From Pseudomonadales bacterium (GTDB lineage Bacteria > Pseudomonadota > Gammaproteobacteria > Pseudomonadales > UBA7239), in contig JAWLAB010000008.1 in NCBI GenBank assembly GCA_041395665.1, forward strand, positions 25,672 through 89,671: a stretch of DNA of 64,000 bases. The letters are read 5' to 3'. Positions 45,590 through 54,581 of the stretch are shown in pieces. Each line of letters begins with the position of its first letter. The stretch's first letter is position 1. A program made the translations under genes and the position numbers. Under the pieces are notes generated by a model, which did no database searches, was not told the DNA's origin, and worked only from the letters and a program-made list of their open reading frames with translations.

Positions 45590-46672
45590 CTAAGGATGGT
45601 GTTCGCGTGCCAAATATTCATGAGATTGCATCTCCAACAAACGGCTCTGCGTGCGTTGAAATTCAAAAGTGAGACGGCCGCCGCTGTAGAGTGATTCCAG
45701 TGGTTTCTCGGCAGAGATAATTAACTTCACATTGCGATCGTAAAACTCATCAACCAGATTGATGAAGCGGCGCACTTGATCATCAATGCCTTTGTGCAAC
45801 GCCGGCACATTGGACAACAGCACCGTGTGGTACTCGCTCGCCAGATCAATGTAGTCATTCTGCGAGCGCGGACCATCGCACAGCGCGGCAAAATCAAACC
45901 ACACAATACCTTCCGCTTCACGGCGCGCAGGAATAATGCGCCCTTCCACTTCCAGATCCACTTGCTCGCGCCATAAACGATTCGACAGCACAGCAAAGTT
46001 GTCCGACAACATGGTGTCCACTGCCGCATCCAAAGGCCAGTGATACAGCTTCGCCTGCTCCAGCGTGCGCAAGCGGTAATCCGTGCCGCTATCCACATTC
46101 ACCACATCCACATTTGCTTTCAACACGGCAATCGCTGGCAAAAAGCGTTCGCGTTGCAAGCCATTTTCGTACAAACGATCAGGAACAATATTGGAGGTCG
46201 CCACCAAACTCACGCCGCGCGCAAACAGTTTTTCCATCAAGTTGCCGAGTATCATTGCGTCGGCAATATCCGAGACAAAAAATTCGTCAAAACATAGGAT
46301 GCGCGTTTCTTTAGCCAAACGATCCGCCACGACATCCAACGGGTTTTTCTGATCTTTCAGCGTGCGCAATTCTTGATGCACGCGGCGCATAAAACGATGG
46401 AAATGCAGACGCATTTTTTGCGGAAAGGGCAGCGCCTCGAAAAAAGTGTCCATCAAATAGGTTTTGCCGCGCCCTACGCCGCCCCAAAAATACAAACCGC
46501 GACAGGGCTTGTTATGGCGGCGCAATAAACGCGCGAACACATTGCCGTCATTGCGCGATGCCATCAGCTCGTCATACAAACGCTGTAAATGTTCCACCGC
46601 AATTTTTTGTGCGGCGTCGGCGACAAAATCCGGTCGCAGCAAATCTTGTTGGTAGCGTTGCAGAGGCGTCAT
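45590..46672 (-). CDS. zapE: Cell division ATPase ZapE (AFG1-like)
   Basis: AAA+-like ATPase linked to Z-ring stability under stress. 360 residues: Walker A GGVGRGKT (64-71), Walker B ILCFDEFFVSDIADAMIL, and sensor region VATSN. No signal peptide. Separate from pyrG; likely the last gene of an epmC-pdxB-zapE transcript. Confidence 0.93.
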   Translation of the reverse strand: MTPLQRYQQDLLRPDFVADAAQKIAVEHLQRLYDELMASRNDGNVFARLLRRHNKPCRGLYFWGGVGRGKTYLMDTFFEALPFPQKMRLHFHRFMRRVHQELRTLKDQKNPLDVVADRLAKETRILCFDEFFVSDIADAMILGNLMEKLFARGVSLVATSNIVPDRLYENGLQRERFLPAIAVLKANVDVVNVDSGTDYRLRTLEQAKLYHWPLDAAVDTMLSDNFAVLSNRLWREQVDLEVEGRIIPARREAEGIVWFDFAALCDGPRSQNDYIDLASEYHTVLLSNVPALHKGIDDQVRRFINLVDEFYDRNVKLIISAEKPLESLYSGGRLTFEFQRTQSRLLEMQSHEYLAREHHP

Positions 46673-46742
46673 AGCAAGGTAGGCATCAATAAAAGCGGCG
46701 TCACTCTAGCCAGCACGATTAGGTTTGGCAATCTAAAAACAC

Positions 46743-47720
46743 TCAGAGACCGCATTTGCGGCGCGGGTGATAAAACTTGCGCAAGCGATCAAACGCCAAT
46801 GCGCCATCCACCGGATATTGCTCACGCAGCGCGGCATCGTCTTCAAAAATTTCGTACGGCTTTATGTCGCCATCCAATACGACAGGCGCAACGCTGGGTG
46901 CTTGCTGGAGAAATGCACACAGCGCCTCATAAACCATTTCTGTGCCGCGCAATTTTCCTTCCGCGCTGTAACCGGCAATATGCGGTGTGCCGATAGCCAC
47001 TTGTGCCAATAAATCACCGTTAATTTTCGGTTCGTTTTCCCATACATCCAACGCTACTTGCAGATCTTGCTGTTGCTCCAAGCGCTGCAGCAATGCTGCA
47101 TTATCAATCACGGCACCGCGCCCAGCATTCAGCAAAACTGTTCCCGCTTTTAACTGATGGATACGCTCGGCATTGAATAAATGATGCGTAGGATGTTCGC
47201 CCGTTTTTGTCAGCGGCGTGTGCAGGCAAATCACATCGCACTGCATCACTGCCTCTAAATCCACCAATGGAAAATCCGTATTGGATAAAAATGGATCGTT
47301 GCCAACCGCATTTACACCCAACTTACGCAAGCAGCGCAATAAACGCCCTCCAACATTACCGCAGCCCACCACACCGACACGCGCGGTTTTCAAATCCACT
47401 TGCAAGCCATTCAGTGCAGCAAGCACATATTCCACTACCGCTTGCGCGTTGCAGCCTGGTGCAAAAGCAAAATGAATGCCTTCTTTTTTGAGATAGTCCA
47501 GATCGACATGATCTGTACCTATCGTACAACTACCAACAAATTTTACGGCGCTGCCTGCTAACAAATTTTGATCAACATTAGTCACAGAACGCACTAATAG
47601 CATATCCGCATCACGCACATCCGCTGCTGAAATACTTCGCCCTGCTAAAAAAACCAATTCGCCAAAATGCGAAAAAAAATGTTTGGCGTAAGCGATATTT
47701 TCATCGATGACAATTTTCAT
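46743..47720 (-). CDS. pdxB: Erythronate-4-phosphate dehydrogenase
   Basis: NAD-dependent dehydrogenase in pyridoxal phosphate synthesis. 325 residues, shorter than typical (~375-380). N-terminal VDENIAYAKHFF, SCTIGTDHVDLDYL, Rossmann GVVGCGNVGGRLL, HTPLTKTGEHPTHHLF, NAGRGAVIDN, and GTPHIAGYSAEGKLRGT are intact. The C-terminal dimerisation domain is reduced and stops at FYHPRRKCGL, where homologues continue another ~15 residues. Probably functional but worth noting. Confidence 0.92.
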   Translation of the reverse strand: MKIVIDENIAYAKHFFSHFGELVFLAGRSISAADVRDADMLLVRSVTNVDQNLLAGSAVKFVGSCTIGTDHVDLDYLKKEGIHFAFAPGCNAQAVVEYVLAALNGLQVDLKTARVGVVGCGNVGGRLLRCLRKLGVNAVGNDPFLSNTDFPLVDLEAVMQCDVICLHTPLTKTGEHPTHHLFNAERIHQLKAGTVLLNAGRGAVIDNAALLQRLEQQQDLQVALDVWENEPKINGDLLAQVAIGTPHIAGYSAEGKLRGTEMVYEALCAFLQQAPSVAPVVLDGDIKPYEIFEDDAALREQYPVDGALAFDRLRKFYHPRRKCGL

Positions 47721-47735
47721 TGCTTTCTCAATTTT

Positions 47736-48296
47736 TTAATCCAAAGATTTTCGCGACAATGACAGCGCAGACATCGCCACGCCACCAAATTCTTGTGCCA
47801 ACGCTGCATAAAAAATCTGCATGCGCTCGTGCACACCTTCGCGCAAATATTGGCAGGCTTGTGCATGCACGCGATCTTTAAAATCTTTACCGTCGCCCGC
47901 ACCTTCACTCAAATTATCCAAGCTCACGCGAAAGCGCAGACCACACGCTGCATGCAGCAGCCACTCCAGTGCCTGCGGCTTCACTTCTACTTGTTCGAAC
48001 ACTTGTTGTTGCGCTGCATCGCGACCATCCGGCACGTACCAATAGCCCCAATCGGGCAGCAGGCGGCGCGCTTCCCCCGCCACCATCCAATGCGCTACTT
48101 CATGCAAACTGCTCGATACAAAATTCTCGCGATAAAAAATGCGATGGCGCGCATCGTCTGCATCCGCCGGACGATAAAACGGCTCTGCCGCACCGCCGAT
48201 CAACACGGTATTCCACGCATCGGCAAACACCGCGTTAAAAACGCGTTCGATATCCGCAGCCATCGGCAGGCTTGAATTCTGGCAAAAAGACAACAT
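47736..48296 (-). CDS. epmC: Elongation factor P hydroxylase (EpmC/YfcM)
   Basis: Hydroxylates the lysylated lysine of EF-P. 186 residues from ATG 48296; an ATG at 48263 and an upstream GTG are alternatives. Family motifs: FADAWNTVLIGGAAEPFY, SSLHEVAHWMVAGEARR with the HExxH-like metal site, DWGYWYVPDGRDA, and VEVKPQALEWL. Partners EpmA, EpmB and EF-P are outside the window. Starts 15 bases before pdxB. Confidence 0.9.
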   Translation of the reverse strand: MLSFCQNSSLPMAADIERVFNAVFADAWNTVLIGGAAEPFYRPADADDARHRIFYRENFVSSSLHEVAHWMVAGEARRLLPDWGYWYVPDGRDAAQQQVFEQVEVKPQALEWLLHAACGLRFRVSLDNLSEGAGDGKDFKDRVHAQACQYLREGVHERMQIFYAALAQEFGGVAMSALSLSRKSLD

Positions 48297-48437
48297 GAAG
48301 TGGTTTATGTGATTCTGTAACGGCAAGTATTGTGGTTTGCTACAAATATCGGTAGTGTGAAACCAGTGGAACACAGTTTACAGGGCTGCGCCCTATCGCG
48401 CAGTCGCCACGCGCTTATTCCACCTTCGGAGGTAGCC

Positions 48438-49145
48438 ATGCGTAAGCCTGACCATCCTGAAACCGGCACAGCCAGCAATGTCATCGACTTTCTCGCGCAC
48501 AAAGCGCGGCAGCGTCCTTCTCCCTCGCAATTTATCCGCCTCGCGCCCGAACTCGACGGCTTGGAAATGCTGTACAGCAACAGCTCGCATCCAGGGAAGT
48601 TTTTTTCGCTGCGCATCCTCTGTTGGGCGCTGCGCGAAGATGGCGAAGTGGTGGGTTTAGTGCCTTGGATGAAAAGCATCGTGCCCTGCCCAGAGATTGA
48701 AGATCCACTGGAAGGGCATTTTGAGGGCTACTACGATCCAGGCATCGACGAAATCTTTTTTGATGCGCCGGAACACAAAATTATCGAATTGGAAACCAGC
48801 GCAAGCTACTACCAATTTCATTGCAGCCACGAGCGCGAAGTGGTGCAGGAAATTCCCGACAACATCGGCACTCATGCAGTACTGGCATCACAGCAACCCA
48901 ACACCCTGCTGCTCACGGAAGTGATTAGTTGGCAATTGCAGTGCAATGGCGAAATTCACGCCATGTTGGTAGACGGCAGCAAGCCCTACCAAACCCCTGT
49001 GTTGCCCGGTGCGGATAATTTGTACAGCGCGCAGGAAAGCGCAGACTTCCGCTACTTCTTCCAGCACACCATCGCCAACAAACTGAAAGAGCAAGATCCA
49101 GAGGCGCTGGCAGCGATTGCGGCGTTGGTGGAGGAAGGGGCGTAA
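48438..49145 (+). CDS. Conserved protein of unknown function, 235 residues
   Basis: ATG 48438 follows a strong GGAGG. Soluble, acidic, no signal or membrane helix. The N-terminus contains NVIDFLAHKARQR; the body has VGLVPWMKSIVPCPEIEDPLEGHFEGYYD and a Glu/Ala-rich C-terminal helix. It appears conserved-looking in composition but matches no named domain I recognise. Divergent from epmC across ~140 bases that include a small AGGGC-TGC-GCCCT hairpin (48380s). Confidence 0.75.
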   Translation: MRKPDHPETGTASNVIDFLAHKARQRPSPSQFIRLAPELDGLEMLYSNSSHPGKFFSLRILCWALREDGEVVGLVPWMKSIVPCPEIEDPLEGHFEGYYDPGIDEIFFDAPEHKIIELETSASYYQFHCSHEREVVQEIPDNIGTHAVLASQQPNTLLLTEVISWQLQCNGEIHAMLVDGSKPYQTPVLPGADNLYSAQESADFRYFFQHTIANKLKEQDPEALAAIAALVEEGA

Positions 49146-49150
49146 GCATT

Positions 49151-49241
49151 GGCGCTCTACGCCCCCTACTTTTGCAGTAGGAGGGGAACCAGCCTCCCCT
49201 ATGCGTCATAGGGGAGGTGTCACGCAGTGACGAAGGGGTCA
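49151..49241. repeat. REP/BIME-like palindromic repeat pair, left of the repeat-protein gene
   Basis: Consecutive hairpins: GGCG/CGCC, an imperfect CCCCCTAC/GTAGGAGGGG, then a perfect 10-bp stem CCTCCCCTAT/ATAGGGGAGG (49193-49202, 49208-49217) and GTCAC-GCA-GTGAC (49219-49231), followed by GAAGGGGTCA. The second half is an inverted relative of the first. The next gene's stop codon lies at its inner edge. Confidence 0.75.
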
Positions 49242-52193
49242 CAGCAACCCCGCCCCGCTCAGCACTTGCGCCTTACCCGCATCTCTCAATACACGCGATC
49301 TGCCGTTCACCAAGATGCTTGTGTCAAAGCCGGGGATGCCGATGATGAGGTCTGCATAACCGTCGTTGTTGAGATCGCCAGCGCCAATGGCATTGCCAAA
49401 GCCATCTTTTGATACAGCGCCGTACTGTGTTGTGCCGATGGCGCTCAAGCTAACGCCATCAAACACAGACACACTACCCGTATCCATGATTGGCTTTTTA
49501 GGGTTACTCGTTGGCTTGTCGTCCAGAGGTGCGCTGACAATCAAGTCTGCGCGACCATCACCGTTCACATCGCCCAGCGCTACTACAGAGCCCAAACCGG
49601 AACGCGGATTGCTACCCAACGCAAACACTGGTTGTTGATAGGTGCCGTTGTTGCTGCCGTACAGCACAGCAAAGCCGCCCACATCTCTCAGTTTTCTATC
49701 GGTTGGATGATCCAACCCAGGGGCGCCAGCCAAAATATCAGCCACACCATCGCCATTCACATCACCGCCTGCGGCTAGCGCTTTGCCCAAGTTGTCTTTC
49801 GTCACTTGGCCGTATTGCGTGTAGATCGGTTCCACTTCGCCGTAGGTGTATACCTTCACGCTGCCGACATCCGTTAATTTTTTCGGGCGCACATCGTTGG
49901 TGTAGGTGTCGTCATTGGGTGCGCCAACAACCACTTCTGCGCCACCTGCACCATTGAAATCACCCACGGCCACGGCCGTACCGGCAAGCGCGCCCGCTGT
50001 GGCGCCGTAGTACGGCGTGCCGAGTGGAGTCAAGCTATCACCGGAATACACCGTCACACTGCCTGCCATGGTTAAGCGTTTTGGGCCAAGAGGGTTTGCG
50101 GCTTTCGGCGCGCCAACCACTACATCGGCATAGCCGTCGCCATTCACATCGCCCACCGCCAGTGATGATCCAAACAAGCTTCTGGCTTCTGTGCCATTGA
50201 TTACCGCAGAGCGCGAACCATCGGGGCCGTACAGCACCGTCACACTGCCCACTTTTGTTTTACTGGCGTTTGGCGAGCCGATAACTACATCGTCAAAACC
50301 GTTGCCATCGATATCCGCACCGCCAGCAACGGCCGAGCCCAAAGCCTCCGACGCCGCTGTGCCGTTTAGCGCAGCCAAGATGCTGCCATTCATGCCTGAA
50401 ACCACCACCGCGCGGCCTGCATTGCTGATGGCTCTAGCAGGTGGTGCGGCAGGAATGTCATAGCCAACGATGCCGATCACATAATCGCCGTAGCCATCGC
50501 CATTGAAGTCGCCGGCAAATGCCACTGCTTTGCCTGTGTTGTCTTTTTTCAAACCTCCCACTGTATCTTCTGGCAGTGGCACGGGGTCATCGCATTTGTC
50601 GCCCAAACCGTCACCGTCCCAATCGAGTTGGTTGGTGTTGGCGATGAGTGGGCAGTTGTCGGATGAGTCAGCTACTGAATCGCCATCATCATCGCTATCG
50701 CAGGCATCGCCTTGGCCGTCACCGTCGGTGTTGGTTTGAACTGAGTTTGCTAGAAATGGGCAGTTGTCAGAGGCATCGACTACTGTGTCGTTGTCATCAT
50801 CCGTATCCGCATCGTTATCAATACCATCGTTATCAGTATCGAATGGAAAGTTATCCAACGCATCTATAACGCCATCACTGTCAGTATCCGGTTGACCACT
50901 TTCGTAACGCGCTACCACGAACTCTTGACCGGTCGGCATACCTGCTGCGTAACCCGCGACAACCAACCGGCCATTCGCCTGCTGAATAATTGAGTAGCCA
51001 TAATCATTAGCACTGCTAATTGCTGTGATAAGCTTGCCGCCGTTACCGAAACTGGCATCCAACGAGCCATTTGCGTTGTAACGCGCTAGTGCGAGATCAA
51101 GATTGTCGCTGTAGCTAGAACCAGCCACCACCAGCTTGCCATCGCTTTGCTGGATGACTGATTGCCCATAATCAACATTCGTGCCAATCGCTGTGGTGAG
51201 CTTGCCTCCACTGCCGAACGAGGTATCCAGCGAGCCATCAGTGTTGTAACGCACCAGCGCAAAATCGTCATTAAGACCATTGCTAAAGTGACGACTGAAA
51301 CCCGACACCACCAACTTGCCATCGGCTTGCTGAATCATTGAGAAAGCCGTATCGTCACTCGAGCCAATCTCGGTAGTGAGTACACCGTCACTATCAAACG
51401 AGGTATCCAACGAACCATCTTCGTTATAGCGCACTAGCGCAAAGTCTGTGGTAACACGGTCATCGGTGTTAAAGCCAGCCACCACCAACTTGCCATCGCT
51501 CTGCTGAATCACCGAGGTAGCGGCATTAAACTCCCCGCCTACAGTTATGGTGAGCTTGCCATCACCATCAAACGAAGTATCCAACGAGCCATCCTCGTTA
51601 TAGCGAACCAGTGCAATTTCCTGTCTGTCCCAGTCTTCCCCCCAATATCTGCCATTGTTGTAGCTGGAGCCTGCTACAACCAACTTGCCGTCAGTCTGCT
51701 GAATTACAGAGTAAGCCCGATCGTCACGCGGCAGGCCAATTGCCGTGCTGAGTATGCCGTCACCATCGAATGAAGCATCTAAAGAGCCGTCTGCGTTGTA
51801 ACGCGCTAGAGCAATATAGCCGTTAAAACCATCACCGTTGTAGCCAGCCACAACCAGCTTGCCGTCCATTTGTTGGATAACGGAATAGGCTCGGCCGCCA
51901 GCTCCAATTGTGGTCGTTACCTTTCCATCTCCATCAAACGAAGTATCTAGAGAGCCGTCAGCGTTATAGCGTACTAATGCAAAATCATAGTTGTTGTAAC
52001 CCGCTACCACTAACTTGCCGTCAGCTTGTTGGATGACTGCGCGCCCAACAGCATTGCTGTTGTTTTGAAACCCCGTACTCACCCAGCCATCCCCACCACC
52101 AAACGAGGCATCGAGATCACCCGGGGCGGCGCGAAGCGCAGCCGAGCAAGTCAGCGCAAAAGTGAAGGCGAGTAAGTGGCGGATGCGGGGCAC
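49239..52193 (-). CDS. Large secreted repeat protein (delta-60, thrombospondin-3, FG-GAP repeats)
   Basis: 984 residues from GTG 52193 (AAGGA six bases ahead). Signal peptide to about residue 22 (SAALRA), then about seven delta-60 repeats (DGKLVVAGY...ALVRYNADGSLDTSF, ~25-430), a Ca-binding thrombospondin type 3 stretch (DTDSDGVIDALDNFP, DNCPFLAN, DGDGQGDACDSDDDGD; ~430-545), and about seven FG-GAP repeats (GDFNGDGYGDYVIG, GDVNGDGRADLIVSAP; ~555-980), each with a DxNxDGxxD calcium loop. Likely exported, calcium-stiffened double propeller of adhesin type. No sorting motif at the C-terminus. Palindromic repeats flank it on both sides. Confidence 0.85.
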   Translation of the reverse strand: MPRIRHLLAFTFALTCSAALRAAPGDLDASFGGGDGWVSTGFQNNSNAVGRAVIQQADGKLVVAGYNNYDFALVRYNADGSLDTSFDGDGKVTTTIGAGGRAYSVIQQMDGKLVVAGYNGDGFNGYIALARYNADGSLDASFDGDGILSTAIGLPRDDRAYSVIQQTDGKLVVAGSSYNNGRYWGEDWDRQEIALVRYNEDGSLDTSFDGDGKLTITVGGEFNAATSVIQQSDGKLVVAGFNTDDRVTTDFALVRYNEDGSLDTSFDSDGVLTTEIGSSDDTAFSMIQQADGKLVVSGFSRHFSNGLNDDFALVRYNTDGSLDTSFGSGGKLTTAIGTNVDYGQSVIQQSDGKLVVAGSSYSDNLDLALARYNANGSLDASFGNGGKLITAISSANDYGYSIIQQANGRLVVAGYAAGMPTGQEFVVARYESGQPDTDSDGVIDALDNFPFDTDNDGIDNDADTDDDNDTVVDASDNCPFLANSVQTNTDGDGQGDACDSDDDGDSVADSSDNCPLIANTNQLDWDGDGLGDKCDDPVPLPEDTVGGLKKDNTGKAVAFAGDFNGDGYGDYVIGIVGYDIPAAPPARAISNAGRAVVVSGMNGSILAALNGTAASEALGSAVAGGADIDGNGFDDVVIGSPNASKTKVGSVTVLYGPDGSRSAVINGTEARSLFGSSLAVGDVNGDGYADVVVGAPKAANPLGPKRLTMAGSVTVYSGDSLTPLGTPYYGATAGALAGTAVAVGDFNGAGGAEVVVGAPNDDTYTNDVRPKKLTDVGSVKVYTYGEVEPIYTQYGQVTKDNLGKALAAGGDVNGDGVADILAGAPGLDHPTDRKLRDVGGFAVLYGSNNGTYQQPVFALGSNPRSGLGSVVALGDVNGDGRADLIVSAPLDDKPTSNPKKPIMDTGSVSVFDGVSLSAIGTTQYGAVSKDGFGNAIGAGDLNNDGYADLIIGIPGFDTSILVNGRSRVLRDAGKAQVLSGAGLL

Positions 52194-52286
52194 AGCAGTT
52201 CCTTATTTTTTCTTTTGCTTATATGCGCGGAACTGTAGCAATGGGAGGCTTGAGCTGGCAATGCCTTCCGCTATTGCGCGAGCATC

Positions 52287-52333
52287 TGACCCCCTCGGCG
52301 CTACGCGCCACTCCCCCTACTTCGCAGGAGGAG
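52287..52333. repeat. REP-like palindromic repeat, right of the repeat-protein gene
   Basis: Reads TGACCCCCTC, GGCGC-TAC-GCGCC hairpin, then CTCCCC...GAGGAG hairpin. Read on the minus strand it parallels 49193-49241 (same order of stems and same AGGGGTCA end), so the two lie as inverted copies around the 984-residue gene. Confidence 0.65.
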
Positions 52334-52350
52334 ATATTGACGCGGAGAGA

Positions 52351-53613
52351 TCAACGCAACTTGCGCCCTTTCAAGGCTTGAATCCGTAAGCGCAATGCAT
52401 TCAATTTGATAAAACCTTCTGCATCTTTTTGGTTGTACGCTCCGCCGTCGTCTTCAAAAGTGGCAATATTGGCATCGAAAATAGAATCATCCGATTGACG
52501 ACCGGCGATGGTGACATTGCCTTTGTACAATTTCACACGCACCACGCCGTTCACAAATTGCTGTGAATCGTCGATCATTTTTTGCAGCATCAAACGCTCA
52601 GGGCTCCACCAATAACCGGTGTAAACCAGTGAGGCGTAACGCGGCATCAATTCATCTTTCAAATGCGCAACTTCGCGATCCAAAGTGATAGATTCAATCG
52701 CGCGATGCGCTTTCAACATGATGGTACCGCCCGGTGTTTCATACGCGCCGCGCGACTTCATGCCGACATAACGGTTTTCTACCAAATCCAAACGACCAAT
52801 ACCGTGTTTGCCGCCCAGCGCATTCAATTGTGCTAACACTTTGGCAGGCAATAATTTTTTGCCGTTGATGGCAACGATGTCACCTTTTTTGTAAGTGAGC
52901 TCGATGTATTCCGGCTGATCGGGCGCTTTTTCTGGTGAGACCGTCCAGCGCCACATATCTTCTTCTGGCTCCCACCACGGATCTTCCAAACCGCCACCTT
53001 CGTAAGAAATGTGCAGCAAATTTGCATCCATTGAGTACGGCGATTTTTTACCGGCTTTGGCAAAATCGACAGGGATTTTATGTTTCTTGGCATAAGCCAT
53101 CAGCGTTTCACGCGAAGTGAGATTCCACTCGCGCCACGGTGCAATCACTTTTACGCCCGGCTTCAAGGCATAAGCACCCAACTCAAAACGCACTTGGTCA
53201 TTGCCTTTGCCAGTTGCGCCGTGCGAGATCGCATCTGCACCTGTTTCGTTGGCAATTTCAATCAAGCGTTTAGCAATTAATGGGCGCGCAATTGAAGTAC
53301 CGAGCAGGTACTCGCCTTCATAAATCGCGTTGGCGCGAAACATCGGGAACACAAAATCGCGCACAAATTCTTCGCGTAAATCATCGATATAAATTTGTTT
53401 GATGCCCATGGCTTTGGCTTTTTCACGCGCCGGCTCCAGCTCTTCGCCTTGACCGATATCCGCCGTGAAAGTCACCACTTCGCAGCCGTATTCCTGCTGT
53501 AACCATTTGAGAATGATGGAGGTATCCAAACCGCCAGAATAAGCCAGCACCACTTTCTGGATGCCGGATTTGCTGGTTGATTTTGCTGATTTGCCGCCTT
53601 TTGCCGCCGCCAT
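52351..53613 (-). CDS. argG: Argininosuccinate synthase
   Basis: ATP-dependent ligation of citrulline and aspartate in arginine synthesis. 420 residues from ATG 53613 (AGAGG seven bases ahead). PP-loop LAYSGGLDTS, GKGNDQVRFE, SPYSMDANLLHISYEGG, and YTGYWWSPER are family motifs. The first ~20 residues (MAAAKGGKSAKSTSKSG) are a Lys/Ser/Ala extension not usual in the family. Confidence 0.97.
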   Translation of the reverse strand: MAAAKGGKSAKSTSKSGIQKVVLAYSGGLDTSIILKWLQQEYGCEVVTFTADIGQGEELEPAREKAKAMGIKQIYIDDLREEFVRDFVFPMFRANAIYEGEYLLGTSIARPLIAKRLIEIANETGADAISHGATGKGNDQVRFELGAYALKPGVKVIAPWREWNLTSRETLMAYAKKHKIPVDFAKAGKKSPYSMDANLLHISYEGGGLEDPWWEPEEDMWRWTVSPEKAPDQPEYIELTYKKGDIVAINGKKLLPAKVLAQLNALGGKHGIGRLDLVENRYVGMKSRGAYETPGGTIMLKAHRAIESITLDREVAHLKDELMPRYASLVYTGYWWSPERLMLQKMIDDSQQFVNGVVRVKLYKGNVTIAGRQSDDSIFDANIATFEDDGGAYNQKDAEGFIKLNALRLRIQALKGRKLR

Positions 53614-53666
53614 GACACTGCCTCTCACTCGCCTGAAACGGCGCGCATTGTAAACCTGAAACCCCG

Positions 53667-54146
53667 TTACAGCAGCTTCTCTATCTCTTTAGTGATGGCG
53701 CTGGGCGTGGTCGCGGGAGCAAAACGCGCCACGACACGCCCCTCTCGATCCACCAGAAACTTGGTGAAGTTCCACTTGATAGCCTCGCTGCCCAAAATGC
53801 CAGGCGCTGCTGCTTTGAGATGAGCGAACAGCGGATGCGCGCCCTTACCGTTGACTTCGATCTTGGCAAACAGAGGGAAACTCACACCAAAATTGCGCTC
53901 ACAAAAACTGCCTATTTCCGCTTCCGTCCCTGGCTCTTGATGACCGAATTGATCGCAAGGAAAACCCAACACCGCAAAACCTTTGTCTTCATATTGTGAA
54001 AATAATTGCTGCAAGCCCTGATACTGCGGCGTGAAGCCGCACTTGCTGGCGGTATTGACGATCAACAACACTTTGCCGCGATATTGCGACAAATCAACCT
54101 GTGCGCCATCAATCGCAGTTGCAGAAAAATCCAATACATTGCTCAT
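53667..54146 (-). CDS. Glutathione peroxidase family protein
   Basis: Thiol peroxidase of the Gpx/BtuE type reducing peroxides. 159 residues; Cys36 (NTASKCGFTPQY) replaces selenocysteine, Gln66 (FPCDQFGHQEPG) and Trp125 (KWNFTKFLVD) complete the active site. ATG 54146 has AGGA eight bases upstream; the ATG at 54155 lies directly on the ribosome site. It follows msrB, the pairing found in Pseudomonas. Confidence 0.93.
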   Translation of the reverse strand: MSNVLDFSATAIDGAQVDLSQYRGKVLLIVNTASKCGFTPQYQGLQQLFSQYEDKGFAVLGFPCDQFGHQEPGTEAEIGSFCERNFGVSFPLFAKIEVNGKGAHPLFAHLKAAAPGILGSEAIKWNFTKFLVDREGRVVARFAPATTPSAITKEIEKLL

Positions 54147-54215
54147 CTTTTTCATCCTGTTTTATTTTTTTGTTCTTTTATCTGTCTTTTTTATTTTTTC
54201 TTTTCTATTTTGATT

Positions 54216-54581
54216 TTATCGCGGCTGTAATTGCAAAGACGCCGAGTTGATACAGTAACGCAAACCAGTGGGTGCTGGACCATCTTCAAACACATGCCCC
54301 AAGTGCGCGGCACAAGCAGCGCACACCACTTCTGTGCGTATCATGCCGTGCGCGGTGTCGCGATGCTCGGTCACCGCGCTTGCTATCAACGGCTGCCAAA
54401 AACTCGGCCAACCGCTGCCAGAATAGTATTTGGTTTGGCTATCAAACAACACGCTATTGCAACAAACGCAATGATAAATTCCATCCTCTTTGCAATCCCA
54501 ATATTTGCCAGTAAACGCTCTTTCGGTGCCTTTTTCACGACAAATATGAAATTGCTCAGGTGTGAGATGTTCGTCGTTCAT
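54216..54581 (-). CDS. msrB: Peptide-methionine (R)-S-oxide reductase
   Basis: Repairs methionine-R-sulfoxide. 121 residues: zinc CxxC pairs C38/C41 and C87/C90, GSGWPSFW, catalytic Cys110 (LRYCINSASL). The start overlaps the end of the upstream YfhO-like gene by 26 bases. GGAG lies eight bases before ATG. Confidence 0.96.
   Translation of the reverse strand: MNDEHLTPEQFHICREKGTERAFTGKYWDCKEDGIYHCVCCNSVLFDSQTKYYSGSGWPSFWQPLIASAVTEHRDTAHGMIRTEVVCAACAAHLGHVFEDGPAPTGLRYCINSASLQLQPR

Noticed and set aside
49239..52193. Regularly spaced repeats resembling a CRISPR array or tandem DNA array
   Set aside because: The periodicity comes from coding repeats of about 50-65 residues in one open frame; there are no short identical repeats with unique spacers.
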